Origin: DASWJZ01 sp963761005
Lineage (GTDB): Bacteria > Pseudomonadota > Alphaproteobacteria > Rhizobiales > Afifellaceae
Reading direction: 5' to 3'
NCBI GenBank assembly: GCA_963761005.1
Contig: CAVXFK010000027.1
Coordinates: 248,001 to 312,000, forward strand
DNA: 64,000 nucleotides
A model generated the notes under the pieces. The model was not told where the DNA came from. It was given only the letters and a program-made list of their open reading frames with translations, and searched no databases. Below are positions 35,369-43,101 of this stretch, piece after piece (position 1 is the first letter of the stretch; the number at the start of each line of letters is the position of its first letter). Position numbers and translations under genes: made by a program.

Positions 35369-36640
35369 ATGAGGATTTTGAAGTCCGGCGGGTTAGAGAC
35401 CTTGTTGTTTGCGGCGGCGACTATTGTCGGCGGCGGCCAATTGGCTGCTGCACAAGACCGGCCGCTCTGTGGGTTGGGCAACGGAGAGAAGGCGACGGGC
35501 GATCCGATCCTCGTCGGCTCGGTGGTTGGCCAGACCGGCCCGGACGATTTCAGCGCCGGTGCAGACGCCGCGCGCGCCTACTTCAACTGCGTCAACGAGA
35601 ACGGCGGCATCAACGGCCGGCCGATCCAATTCATGGTCGAGGACGACCAGTGGAAGCCGGAGGTCGCAGCGCAGGTCGCATCGAAGCTCGTCAAGGACGA
35701 GGGCGTCGTTGCGCTTGTCGGCAACGGCAGTTTCGTGGAAATGACGGTCAACGCCAAGCTCTACGAGGACGAGAACGTCGCGGTCATCGCCTCGGCCTGC
35801 GCGGTGCGCGAATGTTTTGAAGCGCGGAACATTGCCTCGACCAACCAGGGCCCGGTGCCGAGTAACATCTCTGCCGTGCAGTGGGCGGTTGAGAACCTCG
35901 GCTCCAAGAAAGTCGCCTGCGTCGGTCTCAACATTCCGTCGAATGGCGTGTGGTCATGCAATCTCACCAAGGAATGGCTGGCGGAGAAGGGGCTTGAGGG
36001 CATCTCTGTGCTGATGGATCCGGGCGCTCCCGACCCGAACGCCTCGCTGCTTGAAGCCGTGGCTTCAGGCGCCGACACCATCCTGATCAGCCTGCCCGCC
36101 GGCCTCGCCCAGGCCTTCCTGAAGGCGGCACAAGACCAGGACCTCCGCGACCAGTACAAGTGGATTTCGCCGACGCCGCTCTACAAGAAGGGCATTCCCG
36201 AGGCCCTCGGCGACTACTGGAGCGGCAAGGTCCACATCGCGATCGAGCTCACGCCCTGGGACCGCGGCGGCCCCGACGCCAAGCGCTGGCTTGCTGTGAT
36301 GGATAAATATGCCCGCGCCGATGACCCGCGCGACACATTTGCGCAAGCCGGTTTCGTCTCGGCCAACATCTTCGTCGACACGCTCATGAAGATGGATCCG
36401 GCGAAGCTTGACCGAGCCAGCGTCACGGCGGCGTTGAAGGCGGTGAGAGGCTATCGCACTGACCTCCTCTGTGGCCCGTGGTATTTCGGCGATGCCGACT
36501 TCCATCAGCCGAACCACGCCTCCGTCATGGTCCGTGTCGAGGACGGGCAGTTCAAACAGGAGGCCGACTGCTTCGACGTGTCGGGATCCTATTTTGACAA
36601 GATCAGAAAACTGGAGGCGGACCAGCACCTGACCGAGTAG
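35369..36640 (+). CDS. LIV-type ABC transporter periplasmic binding protein 2
   Basis: A 423-residue Peripla_BP_6 protein with a signal peptide (core TLLFAAATIVGGGQLAAA, cleavage near AAAQD). The ligand-binding region includes PILVGSVVGQTGPDDFSAGADAARAYFN and the typical QFMVEDDQWKPEVAAQVASKLV. ATG 35369 follows AAAGGGAGGG. It heads an operon with two permeases and two ATPases, divergent from SDR/pobA and sharing the palindromic site at 35199. Uptake of an aromatic acid is a fair guess; family members carry benzoates and cinnamates as well as amino acids. Confidence 0.92.
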   Translation: MRILKSGGLETLLFAAATIVGGGQLAAAQDRPLCGLGNGEKATGDPILVGSVVGQTGPDDFSAGADAARAYFNCVNENGGINGRPIQFMVEDDQWKPEVAAQVASKLVKDEGVVALVGNGSFVEMTVNAKLYEDENVAVIASACAVRECFEARNIASTNQGPVPSNISAVQWAVENLGSKKVACVGLNIPSNGVWSCNLTKEWLAEKGLEGISVLMDPGAPDPNASLLEAVASGADTILISLPAGLAQAFLKAAQDQDLRDQYKWISPTPLYKKGIPEALGDYWSGKVHIAIELTPWDRGGPDAKRWLAVMDKYARADDPRDTFAQAGFVSANIFVDTLMKMDPAKLDRASVTAALKAVRGYRTDLLCGPWYFGDADFHQPNHASVMVRVEDGQFKQEADCFDVSGSYFDKIRKLEADQHLTE

Positions 36641-36652
36641 TCTTCGGGATCG

Positions 36653-37525
36653 ATGGGAGCCTATAGCCTCTTCTTCGCCACCGGGCTTGCGGTCGGGGCA
36701 ATCTACGCCCTCTCCGGTATCGGGCTTGTCGTTCTCTACCGGTCGACCGGCGTTCTCAATCTGGCCTATGGCGCGGTCGGCGCCATGGGCGCCATAGTGG
36801 CCTGGCAGCTCCAGCAGTGGGGTTACGCCGAGCCGCTCATCTGGCTGGCGGCGCTTAGCGTTGCCACCTTTCTCTCGCTTGCCTATGGGCTCTTGGTGGC
36901 GCCGCGCCTTTCCTACCGAGAGCCGGTGGTCAAGGCGGTCGCGACCCTCGGCTTCGCGCTCATCATCCTCGGCATCGCCAACTATCTCTGGGTCGAGGCG
37001 CCGCGGCGGCTGACGCTGTTCGCCGACGCCTCGGGCTTCAGGCTGCTCGGCGTCAGGATCACCGGAACGCGTGCGCTTGTGTTCGTCGCAGCGGTCGCGG
37101 TGACGATCGGCATCGCGGTCTTTCTGAAGAAGACCGGCATCGGGCTTCTGATGCGGGCGCTCGCGGACAAGCGCGACCTTTCCGCGATCCTCGGCGTGCC
37201 GATCATACGCGTCGAGACTTTTGCCTGGCTGATCAGCGGGCTTCTCTCCGGATTTTGCGGCATCATGTTCGGCGACTTGGTGCGGCCTAATCCGGGCGCG
37301 CTGACCTTCCTCGTCATCCCGGCTATCGCCGCGGCGATCGTCGGGCGGCTTGAATCGCTGCCCATGACGCTTCTCGGCGGGCTTTTCATCGGCGTCGCGG
37401 AATCGATGACGACGCTCGTCAAGCCGATCGCGCCCTACCGCACAGCCGCGCCTTTCATCGTCGCGGCGCTGATCCTGCTTTGGCTGCAGCGGAACCGGCG
37501 GCTGACTTTTTCCGGGCAGGATTGA
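36653..37525 (+). CDS. LIV-type ABC permease (LivH-like) 2
   Basis: A 290-residue LivH-type inner-membrane permease. Family stretches: AVGAIYALSGIGLVVLYRSTGVLNLAYGAVGAMGA at the start and the coupling loop DLSAILGVPIIRVETFAWLISGLLSGFCGI. About eight hydrophobic segments are seen. It begins 12 bases after the binding protein stop and ends four bases before LivM, so it is co-transcribed with them. Confidence 0.92.
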   Translation: MGAYSLFFATGLAVGAIYALSGIGLVVLYRSTGVLNLAYGAVGAMGAIVAWQLQQWGYAEPLIWLAALSVATFLSLAYGLLVAPRLSYREPVVKAVATLGFALIILGIANYLWVEAPRRLTLFADASGFRLLGVRITGTRALVFVAAVAVTIGIAVFLKKTGIGLLMRALADKRDLSAILGVPIIRVETFAWLISGLLSGFCGIMFGDLVRPNPGALTFLVIPAIAAAIVGRLESLPMTLLGGLFIGVAESMTTLVKPIAPYRTAAPFIVAALILLWLQRNRRLTFSGQD

Positions 37526-37529
37526 GGCC

Positions 37530-38561
37530 ATGCAGGCGGCGGCTGAAAACGCGGTCGACGCGCCCGCGCGGCGCGGTGCTCTCTCGCCCGAGCTGACGAA
37601 CCCGCGCTGCATCGCGCTCGCCGTCGTGGTCGCGCTCCTGATCGTCTTCGGGCCGATGCTTCTCAATGCGCTCTGGCTCCGGGTGATGATCTCCTCGGTG
37701 ATCTTCACCATCGCCGCGACCGGCACGGCGGTTCTCTATGCGCGCCTCGGCCTCGTGTCGCTGGCACAGGTCGCGCTCGTCGGTGTCGGCGGCTGGGTGA
37801 CGCTTCGCATGTGGCATGCGACCGGTCTGCCCTTTGAAGTGAACGTGCTCGTGGCCGCGATAGCCGCGGCGATTGTCGGGACGGTCATCGGTCTTCCAGC
37901 GCTTCGTATGCGCGGGCTTTTCCTGGCGCTGATCACGCTGATGGCGGCGGCCGGCTTCCAGATACTGGTGACGGGCACGCAGTTCCCGAACGGCGGCACG
38001 GGAATTCTCGGCATCGCGGTCAACAGCATCTTCATGCCGCGCCCGCATTTCGCGCAGTCCGACGCCGCGATGCTTCGCTACGTCTCGGTCGTCGCCGTTC
38101 TGACGTTCCTTCTGGTTGAGCTGAACCGCCGCTCGCGGCCGGGGCGCGCCTGGGCGCTGATCCGCAAGAGCGAGGCCTGCGCGATGGCGGCCGGCGTCAA
38201 TGTCGCCTTCTACAAGGCGTGGGGCTTTGCGCTTGCCGGCTTTGTCGCGGGGATTGCAGGCGGACTTCTCGCCGGGACGATCGGCGTGCTCGACGCGACC
38301 ACGTTTCCGGCAAGCGAGTCGATCCTGCTCTTCGCGCTGACCGTTGTCGGCGGTGCCTACAGCTTCGCCGGCCAGATCATCGCCGGGATTCTCTATCGCG
38401 CCGTCCCCGCCTTCCTGAACGACATCGGCATCGACGGCGACCTCGCCTTCGTGATCTTCGGCGTCGGACTCTTGCACGCCATCGTGACCGCGCCGACCGG
38501 GATCGCCGGCCAGCTCGTCGATCTTCTCGGCACGCTTGCGCGGCGCGTGAGGGCGAAATGA
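37530..38561 (+). CDS. LIV-type ABC permease (LivM-like) 2
   Basis: A 343-residue LivM-type permease with a soluble N-terminal tail of about 25 residues, then nine or more hydrophobic segments. Typical features are ARLGLVSLAQVALVGVGGWVTLRMW and the coupling stretch SEACAMAAGVNVAFYKAWGFALAGFVAGIAGG. Its TGA overlaps the ATG of the next gene (ATGA at 38558). Confidence 0.92.
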   Translation: MQAAAENAVDAPARRGALSPELTNPRCIALAVVVALLIVFGPMLLNALWLRVMISSVIFTIAATGTAVLYARLGLVSLAQVALVGVGGWVTLRMWHATGLPFEVNVLVAAIAAAIVGTVIGLPALRMRGLFLALITLMAAAGFQILVTGTQFPNGGTGILGIAVNSIFMPRPHFAQSDAAMLRYVSVVAVLTFLLVELNRRSRPGRAWALIRKSEACAMAAGVNVAFYKAWGFALAGFVAGIAGGLLAGTIGVLDATTFPASESILLFALTVVGGAYSFAGQIIAGILYRAVPAFLNDIGIDGDLAFVIFGVGLLHAIVTAPTGIAGQLVDLLGTLARRVRAK

Positions 38562-39274
38562 TCGAGATCCGCGATCTCTCCGTCGCCTTCGGTGGGGTCA
38601 AGGCGCTGAATAAGATCAGCGCCGATCTCGCCGATCCGATCGTCGGGATCATTGGCCCGAACGGCGCCGGCAAGACGACGCTTCTGAACGTCTTCAGCGG
38701 TTTCGTGTCCCCGCAATCGGGATCGATCCGCGCCTTCGGCACCGACCTTCTTACCTTGGCGCCGCATGCCCGCGCGCGCTGGGGCCTCCGCCGCTCGTTC
38801 CAGACGGAGCAGGTCGTCGACGATCTCTCCGTCGCCGACAACGTACGCGTCATGCTCGACCCGTTGCCGCTACCGCATGAGGAGAAACGTGGCGAGATTG
38901 TCGAGGCGCTGCGCTATGTCGGCTTGATCGACAAGTGGAACGCGATGGGCGGCGCGCTGAACGGCTTCGAGCGGCGGCTCGTGGAGATCGCCAAGACGCT
39001 GGTCGGGTCGCCGAAGATCGTGCTCCTCGACGAGCCCGGCGCGGGCTTGCGGCCCAGCGAAGTGGAGCGGCTGCGCGAAGCGATGCTCGGCATCCACCAG
39101 AAATTCGGGGCAATGACGCTCTTGATCGACCACGACGTCGCGCTGATCGCCTCGATGTGCGATTCGACGCTGGTGCTCGACTTCGGCGAGCTGATCGCCT
39201 CCGGGCTGACAGCCGAGGTCTTGAAGAACCCGCATGTCAAGGCCGCCTATCTCGGCAGCGAGGAGGTCGTGTGA
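38558..39274 (+). CDS. LIV-type ABC ATPase (LivG-like) 2
   Basis: A 238-residue ATPase: Walker A GPNGAGKTT, Q-loop RRSFQTEQ, Walker B IVLLDEPGAGL, H-loop LIDHDVALI. The signature region is unusual: where LSGGQ/LSYGQ is expected it reads LNGFERRLVEIAKTL, so the conserved Ser-Gly-Gly is reduced to Asn-Gly-Phe. The start overlaps LivM and the stop overlaps LivF (GTGA at 39271). Confidence 0.9.
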   Translation: MIEIRDLSVAFGGVKALNKISADLADPIVGIIGPNGAGKTTLLNVFSGFVSPQSGSIRAFGTDLLTLAPHARARWGLRRSFQTEQVVDDLSVADNVRVMLDPLPLPHEEKRGEIVEALRYVGLIDKWNAMGGALNGFERRLVEIAKTLVGSPKIVLLDEPGAGLRPSEVERLREAMLGIHQKFGAMTLLIDHDVALIASMCDSTLVLDFGELIASGLTAEVLKNPHVKAAYLGSEEVV

Positions 39275-39990
39275 GCGACGCCCTCGAAATTCGCCATGTC
39301 TCCGTGATGCGCGGTACGAAGACTGTCGTCGACGCCGTGTCGATCCGAGTCGAACCGGGAAAGACCGTGGCGCTCCTTGGCCCGAACGGTGCGGGGAAGA
39401 GCAGCCTCGTGCTGGCGCTTGCCGGCGCGCTACCGATCGCCTCAGGCGCCGTCAGCGTCGGCGGACGAGAGGTGAGCGGGCTGCCGCCGCATCAAATACG
39501 CCGTGCCGGGATCGCCGCCGTTCCGGAGGGCCATCAGGTGCTGACGCGCCTGACGGTCAGGGAGAACGTCGAGGTCGCGGCCGCCATGCACTCTTCCGCC
39601 GACCGCGCGGGGAGCGCGGCGCGCGCTTATGACATCTTTCCTGAGCTTCGTGCGCTCGCCGAGCGCGCCGCCGGCAGCCTGTCGGGCGGCGAGCAACAGA
39701 TGCTGGCGCTCGCCCAGGCACTGATTGCCAAGCCGAAATTCCTGCTCGCCGACGAGATGTCGCTTGGGCTCGCGCCGATCGTCGTCAGGCGGCTGATGGG
39801 CGTTCTGAAGGAGATCGCGAGAGAAGGAATCGGCGTGCTTTTGATCGAGCAGTTCACGCATGTCGCGCTCGAGCTCGCCGACCGCGCCTACGTCATCAAT
39901 CGCGGACAGATCCGCTTCGAGGGAAGCGCGGTGGAGCTCAAGGCCAACCCCGGCGTGCTGCAGGAGGCGTATCTCGCGGGCGCCGCCTGA
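39271..39990 (+). CDS. LIV-type ABC ATPase (LivF-like) 2
   Basis: A 239-residue ATPase beginning at GTG 39271 (overlap GTGA). Walker A GPNGAGKSS, signature LSGGEQQMLALAQAL, Walker B FLLADEMSLGLAP, H-loop LIEQFTHVALELAD. Length and motifs match LivF. The Walker B Asp-Glu is DEM rather than DEP, which is common in this group. It ends the transporter operon, 34 bases before the stop of the convergent ThDP enzyme gene. Confidence 0.92.
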   Translation: MSDALEIRHVSVMRGTKTVVDAVSIRVEPGKTVALLGPNGAGKSSLVLALAGALPIASGAVSVGGREVSGLPPHQIRRAGIAAVPEGHQVLTRLTVRENVEVAAAMHSSADRAGSAARAYDIFPELRALAERAAGSLSGGEQQMLALAQALIAKPKFLLADEMSLGLAPIVVRRLMGVLKEIAREGIGVLLIEQFTHVALELADRAYVINRGQIRFEGSAVELKANPGVLQEAYLAGAA

Positions 39991-40024
39991 CTGGGCGACT
40001 GCAAGGAGCCGCTTCATCCAGCGC

Positions 40025-41740
40025 TCAGAGATGCGGCAGCCAGACGTCGAGAACGGCGGCGCGCTTCTCGTGTCTGACCGCATGCATCGCCGCGGCGAGT
40101 GCGTCCTCCACGTCCTCCGCCCGCTCGACCTTGCGCGCGAAGGCACCGCCTGCCGCGGCGGCGATCCCGGCATAATCGGGTGGCGGGTCGAAGGCGACGC
40201 CGATGTCGTTGGCGCGGCTCGCATAGCCGTCCGGGTGGATCGCAAGCGTGGAGAACTTCGGGGCCTTCCAGCCGCGATTGTTGTAGACGACCTGCAGGAA
40301 GGGCGTGCCGTACTGCCGCGCCATCCAGTGCACGGTGGATGGAATGGAGAACATGTAAGACCCGTCGCCGGTCAGCGACATCACGGTCTTCTCCGGCGCC
40401 GCGAGCTTCGCGCCGATCGCCGCTCCACCGCTCCAGCCGAGCGAGCTGCCGCCGCTCGCGAAGATCGAGCCGGGGCGGCGCATGCCGAGATGATCGAAGA
40501 TCGTGTGGTAGGCGGTGATACCCTCGTTCAACGCGATCGTGTCGTCGTCGACATGCTTGCGGATGCAGGCGGTCAGGTATTCCGGGCTCGGCAAGTCGCC
40601 GTTCGGTTTCTCAAGTGCCGCAAGCTCGCAAGCCCGCTTGCGGTTCAGGTCGGAGAAGTGCCGCCGCCGCTTCTCGGCGCTGTTCTCGTCGAATTTCGCC
40701 ACGTCGAGGGCGGCACTGAGCTGCCGCAGCGCCGTTGCCGCGTCCGCCCGGAACACCCGCGTCGCCGGGATGTACCAGAGCGGCATGTTCTCCTTCAAAG
40801 GATCGACGTCGATGTGATATATCCTGGCGCCGTCGCTCGGCCGGTTCACCGAGGGGATCCACGGGACGTCGCTGTCAATGACGAGCACGACGTCGGCGGC
40901 TTCGAGCAGCGGGTTCTGCCGCTGCTGATTCCACTGGCTCGCCTGATAGAGCGGATTGTCGTGCGGGAAGTTCAATGCGCTTGGGACGGATTCAAGAACG
41001 CCGATCCCGAGGCGCTCGCAGAAGCGCACCAGCTCCCCAACGGCCGCCGGATTGCGGCCGAGATACGAGGTCACGACGAGCGGGCGTTTCGCTTTCGCGA
41101 GCGCGGTGAGTATCGGTTCGGCGGCATCAGGCGGAAGCGCCGTCGGCGCGATCGGCCGCCATCGCGCCGGATCGATCGTGACTGAGGACGCAAGCTCCTC
41201 CTCCAGCACTTCCCGCGCGGCCATCAGGTAGACCGGGCCCTTCGGATCGCTCTCCGCGATCTGCAGCGCGCGATGCACGATCTGCTTGATGTTCCGGCCG
41301 GTCCGGATCTCGTTGTCGTATTTCATGTAGCCGCGGACGATGCCGCGCTGGTCACCGACATCCTGAAGCCACTGGATGAACTCGTTGCGACCGCCGCGCA
41401 GCTCGCCCTCCTGCGTGAACGGCGAGGCGCCCGCGAAGACGAGGATCGGCGCCCGGCCCTTGGCGGCGTTGTGGACTGCACCGCCGAGCGCCTGTGTGCC
41501 GCATTCGACGTGGACGAGCACGGCCTGCGGCTTGCCGCTCACCTGCGCGAAGCCGTGTGCAGCGCTCATCGCCACCATCTCGTTCGGACAGGTGATAAGA
41601 CTCGGGACCGGGCGGCCGGAAACCTTTGCCTCGGCCATCGCCTCGATCAGCGACGGATGGTCGCCGCCGAGATTGGCGAAGATGTAGGCGATGCCGGCCT
41701 CGGTCAGCGCCTCAAGAAATGCCGTGCCCGCCGTGTACAT
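40025..41740 (-). CDS. ThDP-dependent enzyme, benzoylformate-decarboxylase-like
   Basis: A 571-residue thiamine-diphosphate enzyme of the pyruvate decarboxylase / acetolactate synthase superfamily. The cofactor-activating Glu54 is in CPNEMVAM and the ThDP/Mg motif GDGSYMFSIPSTVHWM...YNNRGW is near residue 455-485. His77 in LVHVECGTQ occupies the position of the catalytic His70 of benzoylformate decarboxylase, whereas acetolactate synthases have no His there. It follows a marR gene by 21 bases. Nearby genes would supply an arylglyoxylate (DpgC-like product), whose decarboxylation gives an aromatic aldehyde. Substrate inferred; a 2-oxoacid decarboxylase or an oxalyl-CoA-like activity is possible. 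Confidence 0.82.
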   Translation of the reverse strand: MYTAGTAFLEALTEAGIAYIFANLGGDHPSLIEAMAEAKVSGRPVPSLITCPNEMVAMSAAHGFAQVSGKPQAVLVHVECGTQALGGAVHNAAKGRAPILVFAGASPFTQEGELRGGRNEFIQWLQDVGDQRGIVRGYMKYDNEIRTGRNIKQIVHRALQIAESDPKGPVYLMAAREVLEEELASSVTIDPARWRPIAPTALPPDAAEPILTALAKAKRPLVVTSYLGRNPAAVGELVRFCERLGIGVLESVPSALNFPHDNPLYQASQWNQQRQNPLLEAADVVLVIDSDVPWIPSVNRPSDGARIYHIDVDPLKENMPLWYIPATRVFRADAATALRQLSAALDVAKFDENSAEKRRRHFSDLNRKRACELAALEKPNGDLPSPEYLTACIRKHVDDDTIALNEGITAYHTIFDHLGMRRPGSIFASGGSSLGWSGGAAIGAKLAAPEKTVMSLTGDGSYMFSIPSTVHWMARQYGTPFLQVVYNNRGWKAPKFSTLAIHPDGYASRANDIGVAFDPPPDYAGIAAAAGGAFARKVERAEDVEDALAAAMHAVRHEKRAAVLDVWLPHL

Positions 41741-41761
41741 TAGAAATCCCGCGCGGATGCG

Positions 41762-42259
41762 CTACTCGAGCAGCGCGGAGATGCGACGCAGCAGAACGAG
41801 CAGCTCCGCCTTCTTCGGTCCGGCGATCTCGTCGAGCTTGCGGTCGTGCACGGCGGCGTGGGCGGAAAGCGTTTTGAGCTTCTCACGGCCGGCATCCGTC
41901 AACGCCAGCGCGTAGCTTCGCTTGTCCCCGGCGACCGGCGTGCGCCGGATCAGGTGCCGATGCGTGAGGTCGCGGATGACCGGCGTCAAGGTCGACTTGT
42001 CGCGGCCGCTCGCGCGGCTGAGGAGAACCGGCGTGATGCCCGGATTGACGTCGATCAGCGCCAGCACCGCGAACCAGCCGGGCCGCAGGTCCGGCTCGTC
42101 GGTCTGCCGCTTGAAGGCCTTGAAGGACGCGTTTTGCGCCTGCCGCAAGTGGAACCCGATATAGTCGTGGAGCACGCCGAGCCGGACCTCCATCGGCGTC
42201 GACGCCGGCTCGCCCCGCGGCTCGGGCGTATTCTCGTCCGGGTCAGAACGTCGGTCCAT
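41762..42259 (-). CDS. MarR family transcriptional regulator
   Basis: A 165-residue MarR protein. The winged helix covers about residues 60-130: LIDVNPGITPVLLSRASGRDKSTLTPVIRDLTHRHLI, followed by the wing RTPVAGDKRSYALALTDAG. An acidic, proline-rich N-terminal 22 residues precede helix 1, so a start at the internal ATG (PMEVRLG) is possible. It is transcribed with the ThDP enzyme gene and divergent from the PaiB-like gene. A palindrome of MarR type (site 3) lies in the gap and recurs at two other promoters of the region. MarR proteins of this kind usually sense aromatic acids or their CoA esters. Confidence 0.9.
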   Translation of the reverse strand: MDRRSDPDENTPEPRGEPASTPMEVRLGVLHDYIGFHLRQAQNASFKAFKRQTDEPDLRPGWFAVLALIDVNPGITPVLLSRASGRDKSTLTPVIRDLTHRHLIRRTPVAGDKRSYALALTDAGREKLKTLSAHAAVHDRKLDEIAGPKKAELLVLLRRISALLE

Positions 42260-42373
42260 TGAGCCCCTGGCAGATTGTCAGACGGTAGCGTGCCCCGCGG
42301 CCGCCTTGCGAGCGCATCGAAGCTTCTGGACCGCCGCCGCGCCAACATGCAATGAAAACCTGGGTGCCGCAAC

Positions 42374-42393
42374 TTAGTTTTGTTCCAAACTAA
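42374..42393. promoter_or_regulatory. MarR-type operator candidate (site 3)
   Basis: TTAGTTTTGTTCCAAACTAA: arms of seven bases, TTAGTTT and AAACTAA, exactly inverted around a six-base spacer. It is in the 187-base gap between marR (start 42259) and the divergent PaiB-like gene (start 42447). Being next to marR it is the probable autoregulatory site and defines the motif seen at sites 1 and 2. Confidence 0.75.
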
Positions 42394-42446
42394 TCGGCCG
42401 CGGGATGCCCGCCCGGCGGGCGCCGGCCGCGGCGCGAGAGAAGCCG

Positions 42447-43094
42447 ATGTATCAGCCGCCGCACCATCGCGAGGACCGCCTGGAGGTCCAGCACGCGCTG
42501 ATCCGCGCGCATCCGCTCGGCGCGCTCGTCACCTGCGGCGCAACCGGTCTCTCCGCCAATCTGATCCCGTTCGTGCTCGACACGGCGGCTTCTCCGCTTG
42601 GCACGCTCAAGGGGCATGTCGCCCGAGCCAACCCGCAATGGCGCGACTTCGACCCGGCGATCGAGGCGCTCGTCATCTTCCAAGGTGTCGAACGCTACAT
42701 CACGCCGTCCTGGTACGCCGCGAAGCGCGAGCACGGAAAGGTCGTGCCGACCTGGAACTATGCAACGGTGCAGGCGCGCGGGCAGATGCGCGCGATCGAG
42801 GATCGCGATTGGCTCGCCGCGCAGATCAGGGCGCTGACGGCCGTGAACGAAGGCGCGCGGGCCGAGCCCTGGGCCGTGAGCGACGCGCCGGAGACATTCA
42901 TCGCTTCTCAAGTAAAAGGCATCGTCGGAATCGAGATCCCGATCGGCCGCATTGATGGGAAGTGGAAGGTGAGCCAGAACCGGTCGGCGGCGGATCGCGA
43001 AGGCGTCGTCGCCGGCCTGCGCGAGGGCGGCGACGCGGATGCCGATGCGATGGCGGAGCTTGTCGCGCGCTTCGGCTCGTCCAACGGACCGTGA
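42447..43094 (+). CDS. PaiB-like FMN-binding protein
   Basis: A 215-residue protein of the PaiB (FMN-binding negative transcriptional regulator) family, a split-barrel flavin fold. Family features are the start MYQPPHHREDR, the stretch GHVARANPQW, and the block YITPSWYAAKREHGKVVPTWNY. Despite the historic family name, its role is not firmly known; flavin reductase or flavin-dependent detoxification are alternatives. ATG 42447 is preferred to 42405. The glutamine synthetase homologue follows after seven bases. Confidence 0.87.
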   Translation: MYQPPHHREDRLEVQHALIRAHPLGALVTCGATGLSANLIPFVLDTAASPLGTLKGHVARANPQWRDFDPAIEALVIFQGVERYITPSWYAAKREHGKVVPTWNYATVQARGQMRAIEDRDWLAAQIRALTAVNEGARAEPWAVSDAPETFIASQVKGIVGIEIPIGRIDGKWKVSQNRSAADREGVVAGLREGGDADADAMAELVARFGSSNGP

Positions 43095-43101
43095 GCAGGG
43101 A

